Origin: Geothrix paludis
GTDB taxonomy: Bacteria > Acidobacteriota > Holophagae > Holophagales > Holophagaceae
Direction: 5' to 3'
Assembly: GCF_022808815.1 (NCBI RefSeq)
Contig: NZ_JAKZLC010000001.1
Location: forward strand, 1 to 64,000
Length of the DNA: 64,000 nucleotides
Shown: piece by piece, positions 40,728 to 50,147 of the stretch
How the letters are laid out: each line of letters starts with the position of its first letter
Numbering within the stretch: position 1 is the first letter of the stretch
The notes under the pieces: generated by a model
Databases searched by the model: none
Seen by the model: the letters and a program-made list of their open reading frames with translations, nothing else
What the model was told of the DNA's origin: nothing
Translations under genes and position numbers: made by a program

Positions 40728-41516
40728 ATGGAACCGACCACCCTCCGCGCTGTCATGGCCGCGCTCCGCAAGCCGGAGACGGGCTGCCCCTGGGACCTGA
40801 AGCAGACCCACGCCTCGCTGGCCCGCTACCTGCGCGAAGAGGCGGCGGAGGTGCTGGACGCCCTGGCGGCCCATGCGCCCGGCGATCCGACCACCGAGGC
40901 GCACCTCTGCGAGGAGCTGGGCGACCTCTGGCTGCAGATCGCCTTCCACGCCCAGCTGGCGGCGGACCGGGGGGCCTGGGACCTCCACGATGTGGAGCGC
41001 ACCATCGTGGAGAAGCTGGTGCGACGTCATCCGCACGTGTTCGCGGAGGTCGAGGTGGATAGCGCGGACGAGGTGCTCACCAACTGGGCCGCCATCAAGC
41101 GCGAGGAGAAGGGGCTCCACGGCGAGCAGCCGCGCCTGCTGGAGGGCATTCCCGCCTCGCTGTCGCCCATGGAGGAGGCCCTGGAGATCGGCCGCCGCTG
41201 CGCGAAGGTGGGCTTCGAGTGGCCCGACCTGGAGGGCGTGCTGGACAAGGTGAAGGAGGAGGTGGCCGAACTCCAGGCCGAGTCCGAGCCGGGCCGCGTA
41301 GAGGAGGAGTTCGGCGACGTGCTGTTCAGCCTCATGCAGTGGGCCCGCAAGAAGGGCGTGGACCCGGACCGGGCCCTGCGGCGCCAGATGACGCGCTTCA
41401 AGGGCCGCTTTGCGTCCGTGGAGGACGATGCCCGTGCCGCCGGCGGATGGGACCAGCGCACCCTCGACGAGATGGAAGCCGCCTGGCAGGCCGCGAAGCG
41501 GAGGCAGAAGCCATGA
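40728..41516 (+). CDS. mazG: nucleoside triphosphate pyrophosphohydrolase MazG
   Basis: 262 residues. Two all-alpha MazG domains: the first with CPWDLKQTHASLARYLREEA (about 19-38) and EELGDLWLQIAFHAQLA, the second with EEALEIGRRCAKVGFEWPD and EEFGDVLFSLMQWARKKG. Glu residues in the E-x-x-E-x(n)-E-x-x-D pattern bind Mg. It hydrolyses NTPs and dNTPs to monophosphates, cleaning nucleotide pools. Its stop overlaps the next start (ATGA). Confidence 0.94.
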   Translation: MEPTTLRAVMAALRKPETGCPWDLKQTHASLARYLREEAAEVLDALAAHAPGDPTTEAHLCEELGDLWLQIAFHAQLAADRGAWDLHDVERTIVEKLVRRHPHVFAEVEVDSADEVLTNWAAIKREEKGLHGEQPRLLEGIPASLSPMEEALEIGRRCAKVGFEWPDLEGVLDKVKEEVAELQAESEPGRVEEEFGDVLFSLMQWARKKGVDPDRALRRQMTRFKGRFASVEDDARAAGGWDQRTLDEMEAAWQAAKRRQKP

Positions 41517-42040
41517 TGGTCCTCGCGCTGCTCGCCCCACGCGGCGGATCCCCGCCCCCGCCCGTCGTCCTGCTGCTGATCCCGGTGATCTTCCTGCTGG
41601 CCTCCTGGCTGACCAACCGGCTCATGGGCATTCCCGCGCTGTACGCAGCGTTCCCGGCGGATCCCACCGACCCCATCGAAAAGAACCTCGGCTGGCTGCA
41701 GGTGGAATTCGGCGCCCTGCGCGGCCACTCGCCCATGTCCCTGAAAGCCGGGCGGCGCTGTCTGCACCTGAAGCAGCCCTTCCCGTTCCAGCCCGCCTGG
41801 TGGCAGGGGCCGGCCAGCATCCCCTGGAACCAGATCCGGATCGAGAAGGAGGCCAGCGAATCGTCCTGGGCCTTCATGAGCGCCGCCGAGTTCCGCCTGG
41901 GCGCGGAGGGTCGGATGATCCGCCTGCGCGGCAAGGCCGCCCGGACCCTCCAGGCGCTGGTGCTCGAGAAACAGGGCGCCGGAGGCCAAATCTTCGCCAC
42001 AGGCCTGCCGCCAGGGCAGGGGGCGATCCGGCCCAGGTGA
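41513..42040 (+). CDS. membrane-anchored protein of unknown function
   Basis: 175 residues with one hydrophobic segment near the N-terminus (VVLLLIPVIFLLASWL) followed by a beta-rich domain, including LGWLQVEFGALRGHSPMSLK and RIEKEASESSWAFMSAAEFR. No known family is recognised. The start overlaps the mazG stop, so expression depends on mazG. Confidence 0.75.
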   Translation: MMVLALLAPRGGSPPPPVVLLLIPVIFLLASWLTNRLMGIPALYAAFPADPTDPIEKNLGWLQVEFGALRGHSPMSLKAGRRCLHLKQPFPFQPAWWQGPASIPWNQIRIEKEASESSWAFMSAAEFRLGAEGRMIRLRGKAARTLQALVLEKQGAGGQIFATGLPPGQGAIRPR

Positions 42041-42066
42041 ACCCCAGGTGAACGACGGGCTGGCGG

Positions 42067-42816
42067 CTATTTTCCGGTCAGCTTGGCATCCTCGATGATC
42101 ACCGCGTAGGTGTAGCCGGCGCCGAAGTCCTTGTCGGTCTGGACCACGCCGCGGATGGTCACGGTATCGCCCACGGCCACCTCAGCCTGGCTGGTGGCGG
42201 TGACGTCGTTCGTGCCTTTCTTCGGATCGCCGCTGCCGTCCTGGAGGTGCAGCCAATTCTTGCCCATGATGCCCTTGGTGAATTTCACCACCTTGGCGCG
42301 CAGCGTGACGCCCTTCCCCTTCAGGTTCTGTTTCTGGGCCCAGATCTCGGCCACGGTGCGGGCCTCCGCGCCGGCGGCTTTGGCCACCTTCCCGACCTTC
42401 ACGGGCTTGGCGGGGCGCCCGGCCTGGCCGTGGGGATTGGCGCCAGCCGCCGGAGCCGCGCCCGGGGTGGCCAGGGTGCCGAAGTAGACCTCGGCGAAGG
42501 TCCGCTTCAGGGTCTTGGATTCGAAGTTCGTCATCAGCACGGCGTTGGCGACCGTGACGTCGGAGCCCTTGTCGGCCTTGGCCTCGGGGACGGCGGTCCA
42601 CAGCTCGCCCTTGGCTGTCTTCAGGCGGAGGTAGCAGTAGGGCGAGGCGTCGAGACGTTCGAGCACCTTGCCCGTCAGATCCTCACCCTTGGGGATCTGG
42701 GCTCCCGTGGGATGGGGCGCGGGCGACGAGGCCTGGGGCGGGGTGGCCGCCGCGGCGTCCGAGCTGAAACCCGCCATCACCGAAGCGGCGAGAAGAAGGG
42801 AGAGGGCGCTGGACAT
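42067..42816 (-). CDS. exported OB-fold (NrfJ-related) protein
   Basis: 249 residues. A signal peptide (SALSLLLAASVMAGFSSDAAA) is followed by two OB-like halves. The first half (about 45-110: GKVLERLDASPYCYLRLKT and NFESKTLKRTFAEVYFGTL) resembles NrfJ-related proteins that accompany cytochromes. The second (about 160-249) reads as a nucleic-acid-binding-type OB fold (LKGKGVTLRAKVVKFTKGI and VAVGDTVTIRGVVQTDKD). A His/Gly-Lys linker separates them. A periplasmic role near haem proteins is plausible from context only. Confidence 0.75.
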   Translation of the reverse strand: MSSALSLLLAASVMAGFSSDAAAATPPQASSPAPHPTGAQIPKGEDLTGKVLERLDASPYCYLRLKTAKGELWTAVPEAKADKGSDVTVANAVLMTNFESKTLKRTFAEVYFGTLATPGAAPAAGANPHGQAGRPAKPVKVGKVAKAAGAEARTVAEIWAQKQNLKGKGVTLRAKVVKFTKGIMGKNWLHLQDGSGDPKKGTNDVTATSQAEVAVGDTVTIRGVVQTDKDFGAGYTYAVIIEDAKLTGK

Positions 42817-42897
42817 GGGGAGTTCCTTTTGTGGATGAAATGTAAGGACCGGCTGCGCCAGCGCGGAATGATTCCGGTTGGTCGTGGGGCCCGCTGA

Positions 42898-44358
42898 TCA
42901 GGCGGCCGGATGGGGGTGCATCTTCGGCATCTTTGCCCCCAGGTGGCCGAAGTGCTTGCCGTAGGCGGCCATCATCTCCTTGCATGCGCTCAGGAGGTAG
43001 CGGCGCTTGAAACCGTCGGGAAGGGCCCGGATCTGGGGGATCTTCTGGGCGTAGAAGGTCATGTAGCAGCGCCCCAGGGCGATGGCGACCTCCTCGAGCG
43101 TCATGTCGTAGGGCTCGATGATCGGGGTGGACAGGTTGTATTTGGAGTAGTCGTGGACGCGCACGCGGTCCTGCATCTGGTCGTAGAGGGGCGTGAAGGG
43201 CATGGGCGTCAGGACGGGGAACACCGCGATGTCGGGGTTCATCCGGATGGCGACCTCGATGGTGCGGTCGATGGAGGCCTGCGTCTCCGTGGGGTGGCCG
43301 ATCATGAAGGAGGCTTCAGTGACGATGTCGTGCTCGCGGGCCAGGCGGATGGCCTGGGCGATGGCGTTCACATCGTTCCCCTTGTTGAGGGAGGCCAGCA
43401 GCTCGTCCGTGCCGGCCTCGGCCCCGATGTAGAGGTGCACCACGCCCGCTTCCCGGTACTTGGGCAGCAGGTCCGCGTCGCGCACCACGTCCTCGGCGCG
43501 GGTCTCCATCAGCAACCTGATGCCCAGCTTGGCCTCGATGATGAGGTCGAGAAGCCGCTCCCAGCGTCCGCGGTCATGAGTGGGGTATGGGTCGATCATC
43601 GTGATGGATTCGACGGCGTAGCGGTCCACGAGCAGGCGGATCTCCTCGATGACGTCCTCCGGCGTCCGGGCGCGCCAGTCGCCCCGCCAGAAGGCCCGGT
43701 GGCTGCAGAACGAGCAGCCCATCATGCACCCGCGGGAGGTGAGGATGGAGGCCATGCGACCCGGCGGATCGATGCGGTAGCGGTAGGCGTCCCAGTCCAG
43801 CAGGTGCCAGGCGGGCTTGACTGCGTCAAGGTCCGTGATGTGCGGGCGGGTCTCGGTGACGATGACCTCGTCGTCGCGCAGGAAGGCGAGGCCGCGGACG
43901 CCATCCAGCACGCCACCCGGAAGGGCCGCCAGCAGCTCGGGGAAGGTGGCTTCCGCCTCGCCGCGCAGGACGATGTCCACGGCCCGGGAGGGATCCCGCA
44001 GAAGCTCGGAATATTTGAAGGTGGGGAAGGGGCCGCCGATGAGCGTGGTGATGGCGGGGTCCACCGTCTTGGCCAGGCCCAGGGCCTTCATGGCGGCGGG
44101 CACCACCGCCGTGCTGATGGCGCCGGTGACGGGCAGGTAGTCGTAGGCCACGACGACATCCGGGCGGTACTGTTCCACCTCCGCGCGGATGGTTTCGAAG
44201 CTGGCGCCATCCCGGTTCATGGCGTCGTAGATGCGGGCCTCGTGCCCCACCCCTTCGACGGCTCCGGCCAGGTAGGCGATCTGGAGCGGCGGCCAGGTGC
44301 CGATGACCTCCACCCCCCAGCTGGAGTAGGGCGGCACCACGAAAAGGACCTTGCTCAC
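42898..44358 (-). CDS. B12-binding-domain radical SAM protein
   Basis: 486 residues. An N-terminal cobalamin-binding Rossmann-like domain (about 1-150, VLFVVPPYSSWGVEVIGTWP and IAYLAGAVEGVGHEARIYDA) precedes a radical SAM domain (about 195-420) with cluster motif CMMGCSFC (CxxxCxxC), which ligates a [4Fe-4S] cluster binding SAM. Later helices and a C-terminal region to 486 are variable. Family members include BchE, HpnR-type methylases and enzymes making membrane-spanning lipids. Which reaction applies here is unclear. It follows the ccsA gene, convergent with nothing obvious, so co-transcription with the cytochrome operon is possible. Confidence 0.85.
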   Translation of the reverse strand: MSKVLFVVPPYSSWGVEVIGTWPPLQIAYLAGAVEGVGHEARIYDAMNRDGASFETIRAEVEQYRPDVVVAYDYLPVTGAISTAVVPAAMKALGLAKTVDPAITTLIGGPFPTFKYSELLRDPSRAVDIVLRGEAEATFPELLAALPGGVLDGVRGLAFLRDDEVIVTETRPHITDLDAVKPAWHLLDWDAYRYRIDPPGRMASILTSRGCMMGCSFCSHRAFWRGDWRARTPEDVIEEIRLLVDRYAVESITMIDPYPTHDRGRWERLLDLIIEAKLGIRLLMETRAEDVVRDADLLPKYREAGVVHLYIGAEAGTDELLASLNKGNDVNAIAQAIRLAREHDIVTEASFMIGHPTETQASIDRTIEVAIRMNPDIAVFPVLTPMPFTPLYDQMQDRVRVHDYSKYNLSTPIIEPYDMTLEEVAIALGRCYMTFYAQKIPQIRALPDGFKRRYLLSACKEMMAAYGKHFGHLGAKMPKMHPHPAA

Positions 44359-44429
44359 GACGTCACCCTCATTGCCTTTCGCAACATCATTCTGGGGTCA
44401 AAGGTGGCGGAAATAGTCACAATCCCCGG

Positions 44430-45257
44430 TCACTGGAAGTAGGCGGCGTGAAGCGAGGGCACCAGGAAGGGAAAGATGAAGGCCGTGAGGATGGAGACCC
44501 CGAAACAGCCGATGGTGAGCCAGGCCGTGGACCGCGAGCCCAGGCGATAGAACAGCCGAAGGTGCAGCAAGGTGCCGAAGCAGAGCCAGGTCACGAGCGA
44601 CCAGGTCTCGATGGGATCCCAGCCCCAGTAGCGGCCCCAGGACTGATGGGCCCAGATGGCGCCCGCGATGATGGTGGTGGACCAGAACACGAAGCCGAAG
44701 CCCACGAAGCGGATCATGGAGGCATCCAGGACCTCCGCAGCGGGGAACCGCTCCAGGAAGCGGCTGGTGGCGCCCTTGAGCTTCCTCAGGAGGAGGACCG
44801 CCGCAGAGAAGGCCAGCAGGAAGGCGCCCACCGCCAGCTTGGTGAAGAAGATGTGGAAGATCAGCCAGGTGGAGCGCAGCGTGGGTGGGAGGTCGCGGGC
44901 CTCGGGGCTAGTGAGCAGGCCCAGGCCCACCATGAGGATCGCGACGGGGAGGACCACCAGGGCCAGCCCGGCCCAGCTGGGTCGCCGCCACAGCACGATG
45001 AGCAGCATGAGGATGGCGATCCAGGCGTTGGAGGACAGCACTTCGTACTTCAGCATGTAGGGGCCGTGGCCCACCTCGATCCAGCGGATGACGAGGGCCG
45101 CCCCGTGGGGCAGGAGGCCCAGGGCCGCGACCCCGCGAGCCCAGCGGACCCGCGCGGGGTGGTCCCAAAGCAGGGCGTGGGTGAAGAGGATGGCGGCCAG
45201 GGCGTAGACGCCCACGGCCGTCCAGTGGAGGAGGGTCTCCTGGAGGAAGGGGTTCAT
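44430..45257 (-). CDS. ccsA: System II cytochrome c biogenesis protein CcsA (ResC)
   Basis: 275 residues, about eight membrane helices. It contains the haem-handling tryptophan motif in AIWAHQSWGRYWGWDPIETWS (quoted in part: SWGRYWGWDPIETWS), between helices, plus flanking conserved His that ligate haem. With ResB it forms the haem export and attachment complex for c-type cytochromes. It overlaps the preceding lipoprotein gene by 4 bp (ATGA), in one operon with resB. Confidence 0.93.
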   Translation of the reverse strand: MNPFLQETLLHWTAVGVYALAAILFTHALLWDHPARVRWARGVAALGLLPHGAALVIRWIEVGHGPYMLKYEVLSSNAWIAILMLLIVLWRRPSWAGLALVVLPVAILMVGLGLLTSPEARDLPPTLRSTWLIFHIFFTKLAVGAFLLAFSAAVLLLRKLKGATSRFLERFPAAEVLDASMIRFVGFGFVFWSTTIIAGAIWAHQSWGRYWGWDPIETWSLVTWLCFGTLLHLRLFYRLGSRSTAWLTIGCFGVSILTAFIFPFLVPSLHAAYFQ

Positions 45258-45799
45258 GGCTTCGCCCCCTGCGGCGCGGGTGGGGTGATCATGCCGTGGG
45301 CATCCTTGGCGTCGATGGTCCAGGGAACTTCCTTCCGGCCCACTTTGGGCGGGGTGGTGAACCTGGTCTCCTCCACCAGCCAGGTGCCCTTGTGGTAGCT
45401 GAAGCGGTAGAGTATCTCGTAGTGGTCCACCGAGGCTTCACCTACCTGCCGGCCTGTGGCGGTCTGCACGTCCCGGTATCGCCACTGCTCCCGCGTGTAG
45501 ACCTGGAGGTCATCCCCGGCCTGCTCGACCTTCGTCACCTCCAGTTCTTCCAGGCGGGCATCCAGGGTGAGGCCCATGTCCATGCGCACGCCGATGAGGC
45601 CGAGGAGGCGCTTGCCATCCGGCGCGTCCGGTCCCACCACCTCGTCGATGAGACGGACATCGTTCTTCCGATAGGCCTCGCTCACCACCTGGTTGTAGCG
45701 GGTCACCAGCATCCTGGCCTCGCCGGAGGACACCCGCGAGCACCCGAGGGCCAGGGGAAGGGCCAGGACCGCCAAGGCAAGGAACATCCGCATGATCAC
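45254..45799 (-). CDS. small lipoprotein of the cytochrome maturation operon
   Basis: 181 residues. Lipobox ALPLALGC predicts lipid attachment. The mature part has a beta-rich fold resembling NTF2/Tim44-like domains (VTRYNQVVSEAYRKNDVRLI, YEILYRFSYHKGTWLVEETR). It sits between resB and ccsA with overlaps of 4 bp on both sides (GTGA and ATGA), so it is translationally coupled and probably a ResB/CcsA accessory. No known family is certain. GTG start at 45799 or ATG at 45793. Confidence 0.75.
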   Translation of the reverse strand: MIMRMFLALAVLALPLALGCSRVSSGEARMLVTRYNQVVSEAYRKNDVRLIDEVVGPDAPDGKRLLGLIGVRMDMGLTLDARLEELEVTKVEQAGDDLQVYTREQWRYRDVQTATGRQVGEASVDHYEILYRFSYHKGTWLVEETRFTTPPKVGRKEVPWTIDAKDAHGMITPPAPQGAKP

Positions 45800-47079
45800 A
45801 CCTCACCTCCATGGTCGCGCACTAGGCGCTCGAACCGCTCCCGGAACAGGGGGGCGAAGCGGTGGGGCCGCAGGGCCACCACCACCCTCTCGAACTCGCC
45901 TTCAGGCGTGACGGCCACCAGCTCGTCCACCCGCGTCACGCCGTAGGTGAGGGCCGCCCCCAGCAGGGCCAGGGCGAAGCCCAGGTAGGCCAGCCCGATG
46001 GCGGGGTCGTGGTTGCCGTGGAGCCGGGCCCAGTAGGGGAGGCCGTGCAGCTTCAGCGCGCCGCCCCCGGGCAGGGGCAGGCTCTCGCCGGGCCGCAGGG
46101 GGCCCTCCGCCAGGGTGGCGGGGCCGTCGAGGACGCGCACCTCCGCTAGGCCGGGGCGGCTGCCATCCCCGGGCATGGGCACCCGGATGCGGGCGCGCAG
46201 GTGACCCGGGCCCTGAGAGTAGGCTCCGAAGGCGACGGCCTCCTTCTTCTCCAGCAGGACGGCGGTCCGCTGGGGCGGCTCGGCGGGGAGACTCCATTCC
46301 ACCAGGGCCGCCGGGCCGTGCTGGTTGTCCGCGTAGAGGCGGCCCCGCGGCACGGGCAGGTCCTGGTTGATGCCCATCTCGCGCATCTGGTCCCCGTTCG
46401 ACGCCACCTCCGCCAGCTGCAGGCGGAGGGTCCGCAGATCGCCACCGCCGTAGCGCGTGCTCTCCACGGACACCAGGCGCAGGGGGGTGTCCAGGTGGAA
46501 GGGCGAGCCCAGGGGCCCGGGCCACTGGGCCCCCCAGGCCTCCACAGTGGGCGGGAGCACCTCCCCCTCGTAGAGGTCCACCACGGAGCTCACGCCGAAC
46601 ACGGCCTGGAGAGCGCCGGCGAGGATCACGCAGAGCAGGCCCAGGTGGAACAGGGGCGAGCCCGCCAGGCCCAGGCGGCCGCGGGTCCGCAGCGTCGTGG
46701 CAGCCCCCGAGGAGGGCCGCGTGAATTCCGCGCGGAAGGGGGCGCCGCGGAAGGCACCCTCCGTGGGGGTGAGTTTCCACTGGGCGGCCAGGCGGCGGAT
46801 CTGCTCGACCACCACGATGGACAGGGACACAGTGGCGAAGCCCAGCGCGACCAGGAAGAGCGGGCTGGTGAATACGTGGTCCAGGGCTAGGTGGTCGACT
46901 AGGGCGTTGACGAAGGCACCGTGGATCCGTAGATGCGCGGCCTTATCCGCGGGAGCCACGCCCGCCTGAGGCAGGGTCGCTCCCAGGCCGCCCAGCAGCG
47001 TGATGCAAAGCAACTCCCCGACGATGGTCGCCGGGGAGCGGAAGACGCGGCGCAACGTGTGTGTCCAGCTTTGGGTCAT
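45796..47079 (-). CDS. resB: System II cytochrome c biogenesis protein ResB
   Basis: About 427 residues. Four membrane helices (three near residues 20-40, 75-100 and 155-175 and one near 375-395) with a large periplasmic loop, characteristic of ResB/Ccs1; the second helix region reads LFLVALGFATVSLSIVVV. It brings apocytochrome and haem together with CcsA. The start is uncertain: ATG at 47079, or a GTG at 47115 overlapping the previous stop (GTGA). It is directly downstream of the 13-heme cytochrome gene. Confidence 0.85.
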   Translation of the reverse strand: MTQSWTHTLRRVFRSPATIVGELLCITLLGGLGATLPQAGVAPADKAAHLRIHGAFVNALVDHLALDHVFTSPLFLVALGFATVSLSIVVVEQIRRLAAQWKLTPTEGAFRGAPFRAEFTRPSSGAATTLRTRGRLGLAGSPLFHLGLLCVILAGALQAVFGVSSVVDLYEGEVLPPTVEAWGAQWPGPLGSPFHLDTPLRLVSVESTRYGGGDLRTLRLQLAEVASNGDQMREMGINQDLPVPRGRLYADNQHGPAALVEWSLPAEPPQRTAVLLEKKEAVAFGAYSQGPGHLRARIRVPMPGDGSRPGLAEVRVLDGPATLAEGPLRPGESLPLPGGGALKLHGLPYWARLHGNHDPAIGLAYLGFALALLGAALTYGVTRVDELVAVTPEGEFERVVVALRPHRFAPLFRERFERLVRDHGGEV

Positions 47080-47111
47080 GACAATCAAGCCGCCATGGTC
47101 GGTGGGTCGAG

Positions 47112-50100
47112 TCACCAAGGCTCGTTGGCCGCGGGTACGGCACTGTGTTGGCTATCGCAGGCCGCCTGGCAGTATTTATCTGTATAACTCGACATGGAGG
47201 AGGCCTTCTGGAATCCCTGGATCTGCATATTGTTCAGGTTGTTCTGATAGGCGTATCGGGTGGGCATATTGGTGCGATCGCCAATGAGCCGCGAGCGCAA
47301 GCTGCCGTGGGGGATGACCACATGGCAGTCATAGCAAGGGTAAGAGAGGTGGTGGCCCCCGTGGGGGTCGTTGGAGAAGGTGGTGTGGCAATTGGCACAC
47401 CAGCTGGTGGAGAAATTCTGGAGGGTCACATTCGGCCAGTTGGCGGAGTTGGCGCCTTTGAGCATGAACTGGTTGGCAGATCCGTGGGGGCCCTGGGCTG
47501 CGGCGCCATCCGTGTTGTGGCAATCCGAGCACATCATGGTCTGATTGCCCACGTTGGTGACCCAGGGCGAGCCTGAAAGCATCTGGGCCTGGACCAGGGC
47601 CTTGGGGGCGTAGCTCCCGGTGTAATTGTTCAGGCTGGCCACGACGGGATGACCGGAACGGTTATTGGGGTTGAACTCGCGGGCCACATCCGTCTCCTGG
47701 AAGAGGACGGGTGAGGCGAGGTTGAACCGGGCGATTGTGCTGGTCTGTCCGAAATTGGCGCTCAGGGTCAGGTGGGTGGCGTCGGTCACGGAAGAAATGG
47801 TGTAGGCCGTCCCGCCCACGGCCTGGATCTGCCCGCCCACAAGGGCGGATGTCCAGTTGGTGCCGTAGCCGACGACCGCGGTTTTGCCGTTGGAGAAGCT
47901 GGCGCCGGGGTGGATATAGAAGTCCTGGGGTGTCGTGGAGGTGGTGGCGGTGGTGATGGTGAGGCTGGTGGCCGATGAGGCCGTGATCTGGTAGGAATTG
48001 GTGTTGCCGGAGGTCATGGCGAAGAACTGGCCGACCAATCCAGTTCCAGGGGTGCTCCCCACCGGCCAAGTGGTGCCGTAGCCTGTGACGGTGGTTGTGC
48101 CCGTGATGGCAGCGGCGTCGCGGGTCTCGTAGGCCACGTAGGCCGTGGTGGTCTGGCCGTAGATGGCGGAAATGGTCAGGGACGTGGTGGTGGAGGCGGT
48201 GACTCGGTAGGTGTTCACGGTGCCGCCCACGGGGCGGACGTACTGGCCCGCCATGTTGGTCGTGGTCCAGTTCGTGCTGGTGCCGTTGACCGTCTGGCTG
48301 TTGTTGTTGAACTTCGCCGTGCCCACGCCCGCCACCCAGGGCTGGGTGCTGCCGCTGACCAGAGTCAGGGTGCTGGTGCCGCCGGAAGTGATGCCGTTCG
48401 GCGGTGTGCTGCCGAAGGAGTAGGCGGTGTGGCACTTGAAACACACCTCGTACTCGTAGGTGGCGGTCGGGGTGGCGGTGAAGTTGGAGGCGGTGGGGGA
48501 AACCCAGAGCGCCGGGTAGGGGCTGTACCGCACACCGTCGACGCCCATCAGCGGCCCGCTTTGGACCGTGGTGCCGTTCATGATCTGGTTGCGCGTGAGG
48601 GTAGCGGTGGTGGTGTAGGTGTGCGAGCCTGCCACGGCTTTGTGGGGATTGTGGCAGTCGGCGCACATGACGGTGCGTCCGCTGGTGCGCTCCACGGGGT
48701 GGTGGATGGGCTTGATAATCTCCTGCTGGATGTTGGGCACGACCTGGTTTCCGCCCGTGGTGTTGATCTGCCCATTGGCGTCGTGGCAGGCCAGGCAGAG
48801 GTCCGAAGGGTCGTCCACCAGCAGCTTGGCGTATTTGGCCGATGTGGTCCGGGCGTCTGGCCAGCCGTGGGGATCGTGGCAGTTCACGCAGGTGGCGCGC
48901 TTGGCCGCATCCGTTGAGTAGTTGAACGCGGGATAGGTGCTCAGGCTGGAGGCAGGGGTGGACGTGGAGGGCGTGACCCACTGGCCGCCGGGCCACAGCA
49001 CCCCCTTGGTGGGGTCGAAGTGGACGCCCTTGTTGGTGGCGACCTTGGCGTAGGTGTGGCAATCGTCGCAGAGGGGGTTGGTGCCGGCGGCGGCGCCCGT
49101 GGCCTCGGCCCGCAGCAGGTTCCCGTTAGCCACCGGGGCGCCATGAATGTCGTGGCAGGACTGGCATTCCACATTGGAGGTGACGCTGAGCTTGGTGATC
49201 CCGGTGATCGGGGATGTGGCCTTGTTGTAATCGGACGTGGCGGGCAGGGGAAGCGTGATCGGATGGCTGGTACCGCCCTTGGCCGTGACATTGCGGGGGG
49301 CGTGGCAGTCCACGCACATCTGATCTGAGGTGTTGGGCAGGCGCTGGAAGTGCCGGCCGGCGCTGCCGGGGCTGATTCCCGCGGCAGCGGGATCGAAGGG
49401 CGCGTTCGCCTGCAGGTGCTGGTCATGGCAGGTGGAGCACATGAGCTGGCCGTTCTGCATCCGGGTGCTCAGCGCCGTGTTTACCGGTCCCTGAAGGTCG
49501 GGCCGCGCGTAGATCAGGTAGAGGTCGCCGGCGATGAAGGAGGGGTTCGCGGAGCCGTTGACGAATGCCACGGAAATGCCAGTGCTGCCAAGAGCGACAG
49601 GGGCAGTCGAGGTGAAGGTGCCGGTGGTGGCGGTGCCCCAGGCGCTGGTCCCGTTGACCGTCATCTGCCAGTCGAATGTGGCGGCTCCGGCTTGGCCCGC
49701 GGCGTTGATCTTGATCTGGACGGTGGTCGGGTAGGCTCCCGTGTAGTCGCCGGACAGGACGAGGCTACCCGTGGACGTATTGGGGGAGCCCTTGATCACG
49801 CGGCCAGCGGCGCCGGAATCCCAGCGGTGGGACGTTCCGGTGGGCGCGGTCCCGGTCGGGAGGCCTCGCGGAGGCAGAGCCTGGTCAGTGGGGGCGAAGG
49901 TGTGAGTGGTGGCCACCCGGCCGCCGGTGACATGGCAGCTCAGGCACAGGTTCGCGTTGCCGGCCGTGTAGGTAAGCGTCCCGCCCAGAGCCCCATGGGT
50001 CATATGGCAAGGGGTGCAGTAGTTGAGCGCACCGTAGCTGTTCGCCATCGAGATGTTGTGTGGCGGGTCGATCGCCAGCAGGGCCACGCCGGTGATGGCC

Positions 50101-50147
50101 AGCAGGCTGAGCACAAGCGCGAGACGGGTAGCGCGGAGGCGGATCAC
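47112..50147 (-). CDS. 13-heme c-type cytochrome with beta-repeat insertion
   Basis: 1011 residues with a signal peptide (TRLALVLSLLAITGVALLAI). I count 13 CxxCH haem motifs: two near residues 44-75, seven more before residue 530, one near 570 (EVCFKCH) and three after 865 (MMCSDCH, WCANCH, PCYDCH). Residues about 580-865 contain no haem but carry at least three Thr/Gly-rich repeats of about 65 residues with GYGTxW and TSLTIT-type strands, a beta-helix or fibre-like region. The C-terminus CQAACDSQH is not a standard site. Probably an outer-membrane or extracellular electron carrier. The start overlaps the NHL gene (ATGA). Confidence 0.93.
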   Translation of the reverse strand: MIRLRATRLALVLSLLAITGVALLAIDPPHNISMANSYGALNYCTPCHMTHGALGGTLTYTAGNANLCLSCHVTGGRVATTHTFAPTDQALPPRGLPTGTAPTGTSHRWDSGAAGRVIKGSPNTSTGSLVLSGDYTGAYPTTVQIKINAAGQAGAATFDWQMTVNGTSAWGTATTGTFTSTAPVALGSTGISVAFVNGSANPSFIAGDLYLIYARPDLQGPVNTALSTRMQNGQLMCSTCHDQHLQANAPFDPAAAGISPGSAGRHFQRLPNTSDQMCVDCHAPRNVTAKGGTSHPITLPLPATSDYNKATSPITGITKLSVTSNVECQSCHDIHGAPVANGNLLRAEATGAAAGTNPLCDDCHTYAKVATNKGVHFDPTKGVLWPGGQWVTPSTSTPASSLSTYPAFNYSTDAAKRATCVNCHDPHGWPDARTTSAKYAKLLVDDPSDLCLACHDANGQINTTGGNQVVPNIQQEIIKPIHHPVERTSGRTVMCADCHNPHKAVAGSHTYTTTATLTRNQIMNGTTVQSGPLMGVDGVRYSPYPALWVSPTASNFTATPTATYEYEVCFKCHTAYSFGSTPPNGITSGGTSTLTLVSGSTQPWVAGVGTAKFNNNSQTVNGTSTNWTTTNMAGQYVRPVGGTVNTYRVTASTTTSLTISAIYGQTTTAYVAYETRDAAAITGTTTVTGYGTTWPVGSTPGTGLVGQFFAMTSGNTNSYQITASSATSLTITTATTSTTPQDFYIHPGASFSNGKTAVVGYGTNWTSALVGGQIQAVGGTAYTISSVTDATHLTLSANFGQTSTIARFNLASPVLFQETDVAREFNPNNRSGHPVVASLNNYTGSYAPKALVQAQMLSGSPWVTNVGNQTMMCSDCHNTDGAAAQGPHGSANQFMLKGANSANWPNVTLQNFSTSWCANCHTTFSNDPHGGHHLSYPCYDCHVVIPHGSLRSRLIGDRTNMPTRYAYQNNLNNMQIQGFQKASSMSSYTDKYCQAACDSQHSAVPAANEPW

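Noticed and set aside
50030-50147. Additional haem motifs such as CQAACDSQH near the C-terminus of the 13-heme cytochrome
   Set aside because: The spacing does not fit CxxCH, CX3CH or CX4CH; not counted.
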